Assembly (NCBI GenBank): GCA_034096865.1
Contig: JAWQFJ010012312.1
Location: 31,001-95,000 of the forward strand
Reading direction: 5' to 3'
Source of the DNA: Theodoxus fluviatilis
Taxonomy: Eukaryota; Mollusca; Gastropoda; Cycloneritida; Neritidae
DNA length: 64,000 bases
Both the position numbers and the translations under genes were made by a program. Below, in pieces: positions 1 through 17,200 of this stretch. Below the pieces are notes generated by a model. The model saw only the letters and a list, made by a program, of their open reading frames with translations. It did no database searches and was not told the DNA's origin. Numbering within the stretch: the first letter of the stretch is position 1; each line of letters begins with the position of its first letter.

Positions 1-1971
<1,971 letters not shown>

Positions 1972-2050
<79 letters not shown>
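1972..2050. repeat. (GA)n microsatellite
   Basis: Pure GA array of about 78 bp followed by a short GT-rich tail. No retroposon 3' end was recognised next to it, unlike the arrays at 13 kb, 37 kb and 50 kb. Confidence 0.97.
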
Positions 2051-2051
<1 letters not shown>

Positions 2052-2532
2052 GTGTGTGCGTGTGCGTGCGTGAAATGTTGATTTATTATAGGAAAGGTTT
2101 GAAACGTCAAGGGATGCAAGACTTACTGGAAGCAGACTTGTGCTCTACCGTACTGTCCCGTTCTGTATTTTATTGCATCGTACAGAACTAATGTAGACTA
2201 AAAAGAAACGCATGTTTGAGATAGACAGGAATGTAGAGTTGACTGTTGAGGAAAAGACTCTCGTGAGCACAAACAGGGTAGAAGAAGACGAAAATAGTGC
2301 AGAGCAGAATAAATGCAGAGTTTGAAGGAGATCGGTTTGTCATCAACGGCAGGAAATTGAAATTGGACTGTGGTGGAAGTACTCGGGAGGCAATTCATGT
2401 TTTGAGACTGGTGGAGAGAGCAGCATGAATGGAGGTTGGAGAGAATTTAGGGAACGTAGCGAGACTTAAGGACCCACCGGGCTGCCCCCAGTTCGCCCTC
2501 TATTAGTCAACCTACGCCGCGTGACGCTTTTT

Positions 2533-3396
2533 GACTCACATGCGAAGCAAAAGTGAGTCTATGTACTGAGCCGTGTCGTCCGTCCGTCCGGGCGGGCGGG
2601 CGGGCGGGCGGGCGTCCGTAAAAAACTTAAACGTTGGATTTTTCTCGGAGACTATTAAGTCTATCAACACCAAATGTGGCATGATGGTGTATGATGACAA
2701 GGCCTCAAAAAACATACATAGTGACTTGACCTTGCTTCAAGGTCAAGGTCACAGGAGCCATAAATGTGGTCTCAAAAACAGTCATTTTTCACATTTTCCC
2801 AATTTTTTCCCACGTTATTGAGAATGGCGACCTCAGCTACAAGTGGTATATAGGTCAAAGCAAGCCCTATCTATTGATACAGTTTGGTTGACCTTGCTTC
2901 AAGGTCAAGGTCACAGGAGCTCTTCAAAGTTGGATCGTATACATATTTTGAAGTGACCTTGACCCTGAACTATGGCAAATAACTGTTTCAAACTTAATAA
3001 TTATGTGGGGCACATGTTATACTTTCATCATGAGACACATTTGGTCACATATCATCAAGGTCAAGGTCACTTTGACCCTTATGAAATGTGACCAAAATGG
3101 GGTAGTGAACCACTAAAAGTGACTATATCTCATGGTAGAAAGTGCCAATAAGCACCATTGTGCTTCCTATGTCTTGAATTAACAGCTTTGTGTTGCATGA
3201 CCTTGGATGACCTTGACCTTGGGTCAAGGTCACATGTTTTTTTGGTAGGAAAAAAATGTGTAAATCATTTCTTAGTGTATGATGTCATTGCTAGGTTTAG
3301 TTGTTTGACCTTGACCTTGAAGGTCACCTGAAGGTCAAGGTCATATAAAGGTCAAGGTCAAGCATGTGAGTCGTATGGGCTTTGCCCTTCTTGTTT
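2533..3396 (+). mobile_element. 0.86-kb dispersed repeat, copy 1 (HINE/helentron-like, non-autonomous)
   Basis: Starts with GACTCACATGC after a T-run and ends CTTGTTT. The 11-bp start is repeated inverted as GCATGTGAGTC about 35 bp before the end. Next to the first arm is a second possible hairpin (GACTCAC with GTGAGTC), and near the 3' end a GGGC-TTT-GCCC hairpin. A GGGC/GTCC tetranucleotide tract lies near the 5' end. The interior is rich in TCAAGGTCA and its complement. Short open frames inside are conserved between copies only because the DNA is; I see no protein. Subterminal inverted repeats, a 3' hairpin, an internal microsatellite and a T-run target resemble helentron-associated elements; that class is inference. 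Confidence 0.8.
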
Positions 3397-3720
3397 CCTT
3401 TGCTTTCTCATCCTTGCGTTGTAGGTGTGATTGTACCAGCAGATTTTGCCATTTCCTTATTTCCCCATGGCGGCGCTGTTAGATGGTGTTTGAGTCTTTG
3501 CGTTATAGTTTTCAGGCAATGTTCGCACTCCAGTGGTTTTCTTTCCTGAGTAGAAAAAACCAAAGCTGGTGTTTCCTTCGTTGAAATCGGAAAATGGTTA
3601 TTTTCCTCAACTGATTTACATTAAGAAATTTTTAAAGTGGTCAAATCGCATCAAGGTGATTTGTCTGATGATATGCTCAATTCGCATACTGCTCTCATTA
3701 TGGAATATGTTGTGGTTTTT

Positions 3721-4577
3721 GACTCACATGCGAAGCAAAAGTGAGTCTATGTACTGAGCCGTGTCGTCCGTCCGTCCGGGCGGGCGTCCGGGCGTCCGTC
3801 CGTAAAAACTTAAACGTTGGATTTTTCTCAGAGACTATTAAGTCTATCAACACCAAATGTGGCATGATGGTGTATGATGACAAGGCCTAAAAAAATATAC
3901 ATAGTGACTTGACCTTGCTTCAAGGTCAAGGTCACAGGAGCCATAAATGTGGTCTCAAAAACAGTCATTTTTCACATTTCCCCAATTTTCTCCCACGTTA
4001 TTGAGAATGGCGACCTCAGCTACAAGTGGTATATAGGTCAAAGCAAGCCCTATCTTTTGATACCAGTTTGGTTGACCTTGCTTCAAGTTCAAGGTCACAG
4101 GAGCTCTTCAAAGTTGGATCGTATACATATTTTGAAGTGACCTTGACCCTGAACTATGGCAGATAACTGTTTCAAACTTAATAATTATGTGGGGCACATG
4201 TTATACTTTCATCATGAGACACATTTGGTCACATATCATCAAGGTCAAGGTCACTTTGACCCTTATGAAATGTGACCAAAATGGGGTAGTGAACCACTAA
4301 AAGTGACTATATCTCATGGTAGAAAGTGCCAATAAGCACCATTGTGCTTCCTATGTCTTGAATTGACAGCTTTGTGTTGCATGACCTTGGATGACCTTGA
4401 CCTTGGGTCAAGGTCACATGTATTTTGGTAGGAAAAATGTGTAGAGCATTTCTTTGTGTATGATGTCATTGGTAGGTTTAGTTGTTTGACCTTGACCTTG
4501 AAGGTCACCTGAAGGTCAAGGTCATATAAAGGTCAAGGTCAAGCATGTGAGTCGTATGGGCATTGCCCTTCTTGTTT
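3721..4577 (+). mobile_element. 0.86-kb dispersed repeat, copy 2
   Basis: Same architecture as the copy at 2533, and very similar along its whole length apart from a different GGGC/GTCC tract and scattered substitutions. It follows GGTTTTT and is followed by AGGCTTAATG. Same orientation, and only about 320 bp after the previous copy. Confidence 0.8.
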
Positions 4578-7270
4578 AGGCTTAATGTGGGGTATTGGAT
4601 GAGCTGCTTTGACTAAGTATGCTCCATGATTTTTCCAGAAGGTGCATCCTGTAAAGCACTGAAATATATTTCACATCTACAACACGCGTCTGAGAGAATA
4701 CGGCACGCCCGACTTTTTCCACACCTGCTCCCTATGTAGTAGTAAAACAAACGTTGGCTGTGACAATCGGTGTACCCACGTACGTATGTTTTCTCAGCCA
4801 ACACTGATTCGCGTTTTTTTCTACCGAGGACGTTCTTCACAGACACGTAGCAGTTGTTGAAAAGATGTCGTCAAACAAGCTTTCCCAGTTCCCTTGCTCC
4901 TTCTATGGCTGGGCTGGCGGCAGTGTCAATGAGTCAAAAATCGGACTCAGTAAGTTCTTGGCTGTTGCTGAACAACGTCGGGATCGATGGTGGACAAGAC
5001 TGGGATTGGAAGAGTGACCACTCGATGGACCAGAGGTCATCTTACAAGGTCTATATCGCCACTTCAGTCAGGGCTGAGCAAACAGCGGCGGTAAAGCCTG
5101 GATTGTGGAGCAAAGGGCAACCCCCAGCCCGCCAGCTCAATAACAGCTCTGGCGCTTTGCTGGCGGTTCCGTTGATGTGGAACTTCGCGGCATCGTGATC
5201 AGTTTTGGTCATCAGCCTTGGGCTTGTAAAGATGATTGGCTTACATGGAGCAGAAATACTTGCGGTCTTGGATCAGTCTGCGTACGACACCATTTGTTTT
5301 TTTTCTCTCAAGATATTTGTACCTCATTGTCGCTTTCCATCTCGTCACTTTGCACGTGAGATGGGATAGGAGATACCATGGGATTTTTCTTCAGGAAGGA
5401 CATTCAGGTTGTTATCTCGAGTGTGCGCCAGGATGCTAGAAGGAATAAGCGTGCCTTGATCAGCTTGTGAAACGGGAGCGGACAGCATAGGAACACGTGG
5501 CAAAATACTCACAAGCTTCACCGACCAGTTGTTTACCATAACATTCTTTTGTTCTGCTCTGCTCCGATTTGTTCCTTTCTAATAGGTAGGCGTACCACCA
5601 CATGGCCACCACCACTACGATTAACAGCATCTCAACCATATGTCACGTGCCTCTTACACTGTGGATACATCGCTATGGTGCCGAACTGGTGTTTGAAAAG
5701 TTGAGCTCTAACGCTGACTTGTAGTTGGCCCTGGTGAGCACTGACTCCCTGGACAAAGAGATGGTTCTACTTAGATTTGCCTTGTGCTCGAATACCCAAG
5801 AGTTTATTGTAGCCGTGGTGAGTGGTGTTTTGTGCATTGGTTTTCTCTGCATGGACATGTGTGGCGCGTGCCAGTACTTGTGGAAACACTTCAGCGAGTT
5901 TCCGAGTCAATGCTAACCTAGAAATAGCTTTCCATTATGTGTGACGTTTTTCTGTGTCGCTGCCACATAATTTTATTCATTGTTGAAATATGATTGTGTC
6001 TATTCTGGCCGGACCATGAATTCGTGTCAGCGCGTGGTTATGAATACACGCTGAGTTCACGCAGCTTACAATATGCAGCCCGCAGATTCATTTTAATGGC
6101 TTTCAGCTGAGGCACGAGTGCGATCGACACGACGTCCGCACGGTCGTATTCTTGCTGATTATCTGGCCATTTGGTGTGACTCAAAATCCGCCTGCAAACA
6201 CAGTGTGCGAGTGGAACTCTTGCCAACACAGTCAATAATTGACACGGCGTCCATTGGAATCGGCGGCAATCAAGTCTTTGCCAGTCTAGCTGTGCTGGAC
6301 GCCTGTAGGGTTTTGACCATGAATGGGCTCTTGATAAGGCCTGCATCGTTTCGACGCCCACGTCTCCCATCTGGCATCGATTCTATGATTATTAATACGA
6401 CGATGATTGGAGTGATTGAGAGTGTCGGAGCAGCGCCAGGACCCGTTGAGTGGCTCTCCGCATTCGTTTCCACTTGGTAGCTTTGGGACAATGGCCAATT
6501 CCCTCCCTCACGCCAGAGCCAACCGCCCGGAACCGATTCTTTGGTAAAAGAAAAGGGAGTTGGGTGGATGATATTGGGGATGGCGGTGAGGGACTGGAGT
6601 TGTATTTGGATGAGTGTTGTATTGTGAAGATAGAATGAAAACTGTGGTTTGGTGCCAGGTGAAGTGTAGCGAAGCAGGAGGAAGGTGAGCAGTCAGATAG
6701 TCCGGTAGTCCCTACCTGAAAGTAAAAAGACAGTGACGTGTAGAAGACGTAAGGCTGAACTGTAGTCAACTTGTTGTCTGGTATGAAAGGCTAATCGTAT
6801 GAATAACACAAATAACAAAACCTTTTCGATATCTGGTTTGACATTTGGTAGCAAATCTACCATGCAGAAGCTGGGTGAACATTTCCATGAATTCTTTTTA
6901 TGAACTCCTCCCTCTTTAAAAGTTTTGACTCTGTCAAAAATAATCACATGCTTATGTTTGTTTCTGTGTTCTAGAGAGATCAATTGCGTGTACTGAATGC
7001 TAGAAAACTGCCATGGTTCATGCAGAAAGGAAGCCAAATCGGTGGAAGAGCAGACACTGGTTTTTTAATCTCGATCGTCGTATTTTATGTCGTCACTGAT
7101 TTGTGGCTGAGCGGAAGAGAGCACAGAATTAAATTAATTGACACCGTTTCTGTTGTGTAACCTTTCATGTTATGACCAATATCATCCAAATAACGCAAAT
7201 GGAAAGGAAAACATGGTAATGTCAATTAATTATCTCATTCTGAAAGAAGAATGCAGGTGTTGATAATGGT
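4578..7270. other. unrecognised stretch
   Basis: No recognisable domains. Open frames of 60-125 codons occur on both strands (for example 4854-5198 + and 6392-6769 -) but overlap each other and lack convincing coding signatures. A hydrophobic run in the frame at 5725-5916 (+) around LLRFALCSNTQEFIVAVVSG could encode a membrane segment; it has no neighbouring exon I can join to it. Confidence 0.4.
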
Positions 7271-7275
7271 TCACA

Positions 7276-7362
7276 CTCGCATGCACGCACGCATGCACGC
7301 ACGCACGCGCACACGCACTCACACGCGCACACGCACTCACACGCGCACACGCACACACACAG
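7276..7362. repeat. (ACGC)/(CGCACA) simple repeat
   Basis: Alternating purine-pyrimidine tract of GCACGCACGC and ACACGCGCAC units, a sequence type that can adopt Z-DNA. Confidence 0.85.
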
Positions 7363-7379
7363 ACAACGAGTGAAGTAAC

Positions 7380-10140
7380 AGTATTATCTGTACTTCAAAA
7401 ACTGTGCAGACGTGATCCTATCCCTCATGCAATACTTCTTCAATGCTCACTTACACCCAAGAACATAGTTACCTGCACACCCAGTCTTAAGCCATGAACG
7501 AACATAAAATGAATGTCATGCTCTCTCGTGGAATGTTTCTATGGATTCATGGATATTTGCACGTAGAGCGAAGGCATGATAGCATCTCCATCGATGCCCT
7601 TTGCGAGTCTGCTGCTTTGGAAAGTGGAACCATCGAGCTGTGGGAATCCTGGAAACCTCAGGAGAGAATATGGAATGATGAAAAAATCTTATGAAGATTT
7701 ATGGAGGAGAGCAGTTTTGGGTGACGGAAGAAATGGGAATGTTGGGACGATGGGAAAAGTGGGAATGATGGCAGGGAGGTGAGGGGTTAGAGGTGAGAAG
7801 GGGATGAGTGTGGAAAAGGTGGGGAGTGGGTAAGGGGGGTGGGGGTATTTTTATGAATACTTAACAATTAACGCCTTGAATGCTTTTGATGGTGGAGATG
7901 TAGAGACGGGTGTTTGGAATGGTTAGTAAAGGTGGGTTGAACGAGGGTGAGGGATGGCAGTAGATTGTTTGGAGGAGGGTTGGGGGGATTGGGGTGGGGG
8001 AGGGGGATATTGGTGGCATGCAATGTTAGACTATTGTAGCTGTGTCCAGCGCCATGCAGGCGCCTTGGGGTTTGTTTTCTGACGAGCCTCTCTTCGGCCG
8101 CGAGTGGCGAGCAGTGCTGGATAATGGAGGAAACTTGTGAGGAGGATCGATACATCACATATTAACTGCTCAAATTGAGTGGATCCCGTGGGAACTCCCT
8201 GAATTATAGATCTGAGGGAGGCGAACTCGCCTCTGGTGCGGTTATTGTATAGAGTAGGCGTGCTACCCGACACTGCCTAGTGCTACCCAATTCTTCCCGA
8301 TTGGTCTGCTTAGGGGAGAGGACTGGAAGAGTGCGGTACTGGTGATTATCGTAAGTCCGATAACTCTGGGTGTTGGATGTTGCATGAGGACCTCTGTGCT
8401 CGACTCTGGATACGCTCTAGCTCTTTGGACTTAAGGAAGTCTGTGCTGTTGCAGACGACTAGCGCCAGCTAAAGCGCTGACAGGAGGCGTATAGTGCTGT
8501 CCCGAGACCTGTGATTGCCTACTAATGCCTTGCCGCTCTGTTGATACAGTCTCTGCACAGTCGCCCTGAGGTTAGTTTGTGGCTGTCTTGTTTGTGGATT
8601 TGCCGTTGTCGATAATTGATTTCGGATTACAAAAGTAAGCAGAGCAAATCGCCTTAGGTTGGTTGCTTTGAAACGAGGTGCCACGATCTTAGGACTATCT
8701 TTTGTGTTGTGGTTTGCCTTCTGGCGGAGCACCAGAACCGATTTTGATAGGAAACGGTTCTGACAAACACTGAACTGAACCTCAGTGAAGCGATTTCCAT
8801 TCTTTGCCTTTGCAGATCAGTTCGGTGGTCTCTTATGGTTATTCCGATTTGATAAACTAACACGCTGACAGTAGTATTTTGCTTCGAGATTTGTTTGAGG
8901 TTTGCGTTGTGTTTTAAAGAGACAGTTATACTTTGATAAAGACTGTTCATATTTACGAAACCATGGGAATCTAGGCGTAAGGGAGGTAGTTTCTTGAAGT
9001 ATTTATCAGGAATACAAAGGAATCACTCCGATAGGAAGCAATTACGGAAGTGCAGGAGCTTGGAATGGTGTTTGGGTGAACAGGGAGGGAAAACTATGGG
9101 AAGACTTCTGCATGGTCGCTCGTCGTAGAGGAAAATTTCCTTTTGTGTCTGTCTGTTATTGAATAGTCGGACGTGGTAGAAGCTTCTAATACTTCGTTCC
9201 GTCTGTGACTTTCTTTCCGACCACTTTGCTGTCCATATCCTGAAAAGAATATTGTCTTGTCGTGCGTTGGTTTTGCTGTCTTTGCCGAGTGGAACGTTTT
9301 ATGGGGCCCACCCCACATTTTTTTCCAGACGATATGGAACTTCTTGTCAGACAGCATTTCAGGATGTACAGCCTCTTGCTGCACTCTAGGATGTACAGCC
9401 TCTTGCTGCACGCTGATAGTGGCTACACTCAACAGAGTTAGTAAGGTTGTGGACTGTATAGAATTGCTCATTGTAATAAAGTTGCATTGATCGCGATGTT
9501 TCCAGCATTTGTAGCCTGTTGATCACCGAGTGATTAACTCTGATTTTCTCATCACGTTTCTGGAGCTATCTTATCCGTTGACATTGTGATCCACCTTGTC
9601 TGGTGACGTCCAGGGCTAGTTTCACACTTGTTTTTTTCCCCTGGTCAGCCTTGATGTGACTTTCCGGTGTCAATATGAAGCTTGCTCTGAAATGTCATCC
9701 TGTGAATTGTTGTCCTGTGGTTTCTAAGTCTTGTTTCTGTTGTAAATTCCAAAAACATCATATCTTTACTATTGCGAGCTTACCCTCCCCATGGTGTTCA
9801 TAGATCGGCTGTCTTTAGAAGTAATCAGAATATTGTGCTGTGTTATCTAGACCTGGCTCGACGTGACACGAAATATATCGAGTTTGCTTGGCATTGTACC
9901 GGGACATACGCACAGGACACCATCTGTTGCCTGTGTGGGAGAGAGGTGGGGATCATTCGGAGAGTGGCAGATACCCTCGCTGTACTCGACAGCTCTAAGG
10001 CAGTTCAAAGCAAGTGATGCACGTGCAGGTGCATGGGTGACAGATAGGCACTCCATACAGCGTGCAGTCAATGACAACGGCTAGTAACGCTTGACAAGGT
10101 GACGTTTCCACGCTGACATTGAGAACTGGAGACTGTTGCT
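7380..10140. other. unrecognised stretch with a small tandem duplication
   Basis: No gene I recognise. The 125-codon minus-strand frame 9471-9094 begins with a moderately hydrophobic N terminus (TTLLTLLSVATIS) and contains a two-copy octamer VQQEAVHP. That reflects a ~27-bp tandem duplication at about 9361-9413, so it is not good evidence for a secreted protein. GT/GGGG-rich strand bias occurs at 7780-8010. Confidence 0.4.
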
Positions 10141-10146
10141 ACGTGT

Positions 10147-10412
<266 letters not shown>

Positions 10413-10502
10413 GCACAGAGAGAGAGAGAGAGAGAGGCGGGGGGAGGAGAAAGAACAAACGCACGACCGACCGAAAAACGTTGTTCGTTAGGCCTCCAGC
10501 CC

Positions 10503-10505
<3 letters not shown>

Positions 10506-10541
<36 letters not shown>
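10506..10541. repeat. (GA)n microsatellite
   Basis: Short pure GA array after a unique 70-bp spacer. Confidence 0.95.
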
Positions 10542-10549
<8 letters not shown>

Positions 10550-10717
10550 ATATTGGTTGATTCTTTATTTATCAAGGATGAAATTTTAGGCATTTTTGCC
10601 TATCTTACAAATTGTCCTTGCTCATAAAGAAATGAAAACATGGATAGATAAATAAATACACAGTAGCTAATCTATGTACAACAGTTAGTAAGGTATATGA
10701 ACAACTAGATGGTTTAC

Positions 10718-11065
10718 CCGTCTCCACCTGTTCCCGTCTCCACGTGTTCCCGTCTCCACCTGTTCCCGTCTCCACCTGTTCCCGTCTCCACCATTTCCCA
10801 TGTCCACCTTTTCCCGTCTCTACCTTTTCCCGTCTCCACCTTTTCCCGTCTCCACCTTTTCCCATCTCCCACTTTTCCCTCGCATTCACCAAACATCAAC
10901 GTGATGAGTTGAGCGAGCTTTTCCCGTCTCCACCTGTTCCCGTCTCCACCTGTTCCCGTCTCCACCTGTTCCCGTGTCCACCTTTTCCCGTGACCACCTT
11001 TTCCCGTCTCTACCTTTTCCCGTCTCCACCTTTTCCCGTCTCCACCTTTTCCCTCACATTCACCA
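10718..11065. repeat. 16-bp minisatellite in two duplicated blocks
   Basis: Tandem 16-bp units of the type CTCCACCTGTTCCCGT in two blocks (about 10718-10880 and 10918-11055). Each block ends in a similar segment carrying CATTCACCAAACATCAACG and a GAGCGAGCT tail, so the array plus its flank has itself been duplicated. The 244-codon minus-strand frame over this array is a by-product: 16 bp times three gives a 16-residue repeat. Confidence 0.9.
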
Positions 11066-11479
11066 AACATCAACGCGTGATGAGATGAGCGAGCTCGTAC
11101 CCGTAAAACCTCGTGCAGTACGAAACACACATTGGAGCCGAGTTGCCTCCTTTTACCCTCTCTCGAAGCACACGTTGGAGCCGAGTTGCCTCCCTTTGCC
11201 GTCAACAGTCCCATGAATAAAAAGTTCCAGAAGGAATATCTCCGGAATGGTCGGAGGTACGCCTTCCAAAACGTGACGACTACCCCCATCCAGTCATGGG
11301 GAAGCAACATGCCAAATTTCGCGGATAACCATGCACGGGCAGCCGAACGCATAGAGCGGACGGACAGAGATCCGGATAGACAGACAGAGATCCGGATAGA
11401 CAGAAACCGTTTGGGTTTTATATATATAGATATGATCAACAATGACAAAGATTTTAGTAGATGCCTTTGACAACTGTCA

Positions 11480-11990
11480 GCTCAGTGAGTCTTCAAGTTC
11501 AAGCAAATACATGTCATATGTAAAGGCGACAACAGTGAGATTATCTGAATAGATAATCACGTATGGATGCTTTAAAAGACTTCATAGAAGTATTGTGCCT
11601 TAGGTGCAATGGGAGTGTATTCCATATCATAACACCCGAGTATGTCATGTTGCCTTTAAAAATGTCTACTCTAGGTTGTGGTGGAATGAAAGTGTTGCGA
11701 GATAGTGAATGGCTTCTTTGGGGATGAATGAAGAGGTAGTAAGTGAATGAGCAATTTTGTGCATAAGGATGCATTTATTGAGGACGAGGTGTTTTGGAAG
11801 GGTAGTAAGCCAAGATGTTTTATCTTTTCATCCGTAGACAATGTTGAGTCGGAAATAATAAGCTTGGTAGCTCGTCTGTACAGTGCAGTGATTTAATCTT
11901 GTTCAAGTGCACTGCCATGGAGCCATCCCATACAACAGATGCAAAATTAATATGGGAATTTATGTGTGCGTGAAAAACATTGCGCATGCA
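11480..11990 (-). mobile_element. LINE 3' fragment (RT-LINE C-terminal region), degenerate
   Basis: The minus-strand frame 11774-11541 ends with a segment containing MIWNTLPLHLRHNTSMKSFK and closing in DYLFR. This is the typical C-terminal end of L2/CR1-type LINE ORF2 proteins (compare the intact element at 38.8-40.3 kb, which has [19 protein letters not shown]). Further upstream on the same strand are ALYRRATKLIISDS and similar residues, interrupted by stops. It is a 5'-truncated relic. Confidence 0.75.
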
Positions 11991-12026
11991 TTGGTGTTGA
12001 CAAAATGGGGGAGAGAGAGAGAGAAA

Positions 12027-12029
<3 letters not shown>

Positions 12030-12061
<32 letters not shown>

Positions 12062-12089
12062 ATTGATTGATTAATTGATTGATTGATTG

Positions 12090-12093
<4 letters not shown>
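12030..12093. repeat. (GCTT)n/(GATT)n simple repeat at LINE 3' end
   Basis: Tetranucleotide array TTGC changing to GATT. On the minus strand it is the 3' tail of the neighbouring LINE fragment, directly after AACAATAAAA. Confidence 0.85.

Positions 12094-14188
<2,095 letters not shown>

Positions 14189-14274
<86 letters not shown>
14189..14274. repeat. (GA)n microsatellite
   Basis: Pure GA array at the 5' side of retroposon copy A (sense strand minus). Frames with Arg-Glu or Ser-Leu repeats here are artefacts. Confidence 0.97.
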
Positions 14275-14276
<2 letters not shown>

Positions 14277-17200
14277 CATCATCAGTTCGCTATGCAACCT
14301 CCGAGCCTTTAGCTCCCCTCCCCCTCTTTGTACTCTCACCTAGTCAATCTAACAACCCATAAAGTATTTCTGTAGTTTTTCAGATGGTTTTTTCGTGTTT
14401 TTCTCGTATTTGTTTGTTCATTCACTCATTCATTCATTCATTCATTCATTCATTCATTCATTCATTTGAATTTCCTGTTCATCCAGGTTCCGCCTTTTCT
14501 CTCTGTCAAGCGCTGCGTCTTCTTTTTTTCAGTTAAATTATCCTACCACTGCTCTTTCGCTCTCTGAGCTCTGTTCCACCTCGGCGGGGCCCCCAACCCC
14601 ACCATCCATCCCCCGTGCGCTACCAACGTTATCATCATTTTCCTTCTTTTCTCCTAGCCCATTGAACAATGTGACCATTACGTCAGCTCCTTCCTCATCT
14701 TTCAAGCTCCCCTTCGCCCGCAACTTCACACTGCGTGAAAAAGATATCACCTTTGTCAAGGAGGTTGCTGATAGCGTCGGTCGCTGAGACTAAAGCACAT
14801 CGTTTCTATTCCTTGGTAAAGAGTAAACCCTTTGCTTTTATCGACTGCGGACTTTTTACAGCCATTCAGGCCAGGCGCTGCATTAATTAATAGCCTACTT
14901 CCGGTTGACTGACTGAATAGCGAATGCAATGCGTGCAGGATCTTTTTGCATTTCTCGGCTCGCGGCATGTGTGCTGAGTGCAACCAGCTGTTCAGCGGTG
15001 GTGCATCGTTAGAGTCGCTCTCTGCGGCAAAGTGCCGTAGCGCTGTCCCAGGATGCAACGCGCTGACCCAGCCAGGCACCCCCTTGGTGTTGTGGAGCCA
15101 GCTGCCACCAGGTGTCGCCAGGCCACGTCCGTCTGCCTGCTCGGAGCGCGGGGCAGCCTTAGACGCTTTCCGAAGGGGAGATCCAAGTCCAGCGAGATGG
15201 CGCTCTCCCGCTCTCTGCCACTGCCTCTTTCCGAGCATTGAGCCTGGCTGTGGCTGCTGCCTGAGATGAAACTCTTGAGTGTATGCCGATGGGGTTCCTG
15301 TCTGCAGAGCTCTCCTGACGCTGCCCACGTGGCTGGCTGCGTTTCCGTTGCGTGGAGTGGAGTGTTTGTCGACTTCAGGTAATCCGTCGTCCTCAGTCGC
15401 GTGACAGCGAGTCACACCTGTAAGCAGACTCGTGGCAGGTCAGCTGTGGATGAGAGTGTTGGGAAATAGTCGTCTGGCTCTGTTCGTCTGCGTTTCTTTG
15501 GCAACGTGCTCCCTGGATTGTGTTCTGCATGTCGAACTGTGGTGCGGGTTCGTTTGTGACATTAACTTCTACAATTACATCGATCGGTTTGTCGGATTTA
15601 TTCTCAGACACGGTATCACGTGCTGCTGAAAGTCTCATGAAATATTATCGCTGTTCCAAGCTGGTAAGAACGTTCATCGTGTTTGTACCTCGTGGCCCAA
15701 CTCGCATCGATTTCGAACATCATCGTGCAAACTTTTTGGTCAGGAAAATGCATTTCACTGATGAACTGTTGCATGCCAGCGTGGATCGATACTGGCTTGT
15801 CTATACAACCTCTCCTTTCCTTACAAATTTTCCTCGTGGCTGAAGCCGCTGCCCGCTATTTCTAGTCAGGAAACACCAGGCTCTTTGATGGCAGACGGCC
15901 GAGGATATTCAGTCAAATAGTGCGGATTTCGGTGACTCATTATTTTCACGAGGAAAAATGTTCTGCAACCATTCATAATTGTCTCCCAGCCCTGCCTTGA
16001 TGGAATAGAATTCTCGTCTTGTTAGTGCATGGTGACGTTTGCGGAAATTGACATTTGAGGCGCATAATGCCGTTGTGGTAATGGTACTCCTCCACTTTGT
16101 CGTCGTCGATGTCTTCCTCGTAGTTGTAAGAAAAGGAGCAGCAGTAGCAGTAGGGAGAGCACAAGGGGCAGGGGAAGAAAAGGAGGGAGTAGAAGTGGAG
16201 GAGGGTTATCTGACGCGTTCCGTCACACGTTCCAAGCTTGTCTAGTCTGATTAACTCCAGACAGATCTTGCCATCTTCCAGCAACCTTGTGTCAGTTGTG
16301 TTTCCTATCACATAGCCCGGTATCAAGAAACCGTCATTCCTTCAAGCCAGTTTTCTGGAACCATCGGGCAAAGTGGTTTCATGTGGTAACGCAATTCTGC
16401 AGACGAGACTATTTCCTCTGCAGATCAAAGGGCCTATCCGGTTGCTAGGAGTCTGTGTGGAAGGACGGAGCCGTGTTGATTGGGACGGTCAGGCCTCGTG
16501 GTAATTGCGACCTCTTCCTGCTCCGTCCCAGGAATAACCCTAGGGAAGTGAATGATTAGTTTAGCCGGGGCTTGTAGCCACTCGGTATGGAGCTCCAGGC
16601 CTGGCCAGGCCCGACCCGGCCCAACCCTAGGGCGCTATCCAACCCCGGCCCCAGTCACACGATGTGGCATGCCTAGCTCCATCTCCCTCCTGTCTGAGTG
16701 ATTGGCCTCGCCACCAAGCCGCCGCCCCACCGGTCTCCCTCGGCGCCGCTCCTGCTGACGGTGTCTCTGCTGGAACCACCTCCGTTGACGCCGTCTCCGT
16801 CTCTGCTGAACCGTCTCCACCGGCGCCATTTCTGCTGTTTGCGTCTAAGCTGGAGTCTTCTGTATTGTACCGTCTCTACTAAAGACACATCAGCTGACGC
16901 CGTTTTCACCAATCTCTCCTGACGCTGTCTCTGCTGACATCGTCACTGCTGGCATTTTTTCTGCTGGCAGCCTCTGCTGAGGTCATCTTTGTCATATCGG
17001 CTGATGCTGTCTCTACTCTTTCTGTCTAAGCTGGTTCATTCTCTTCTGATACCGCCAGTGTTGGCAGCGTCTCTGCCTGTATCATCTCTCTTTTAAACAC
17101 ACATCCCCCCTCCCTCGCAACTTCACTCCTTGCTTCGTCCGTTCTCCACCGCGGGTACATCTCAGCTACCACCCTGTTCCCCCCCCCCCCCCCCCCCCCC

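Noticed and set aside
2573..2821. Conserved 60-106-codon frames in each 0.86-kb repeat copy
   Set aside because: The same frame starts in the GTCC tract and its length varies with that tract; other frames are equally conserved, so DNA-level homology explains it.
9094..9471. Secreted small protein with VQQEAVHP repeats
   Set aside because: The repeat comes from a local ~27-bp tandem duplication and the hydrophobic N terminus is weak.
10714..11448. 244-codon minus-strand repeat protein
   Set aside because: The repeat arises from a 16-bp minisatellite read through all three frames; there is no sign of coding selection.
14756..15415. 219-codon minus-strand gene
   Set aside because: No domain recognised, overlaps open frames on the other strand in GC-rich DNA, and has no adjacent exons. 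Left as unproven.
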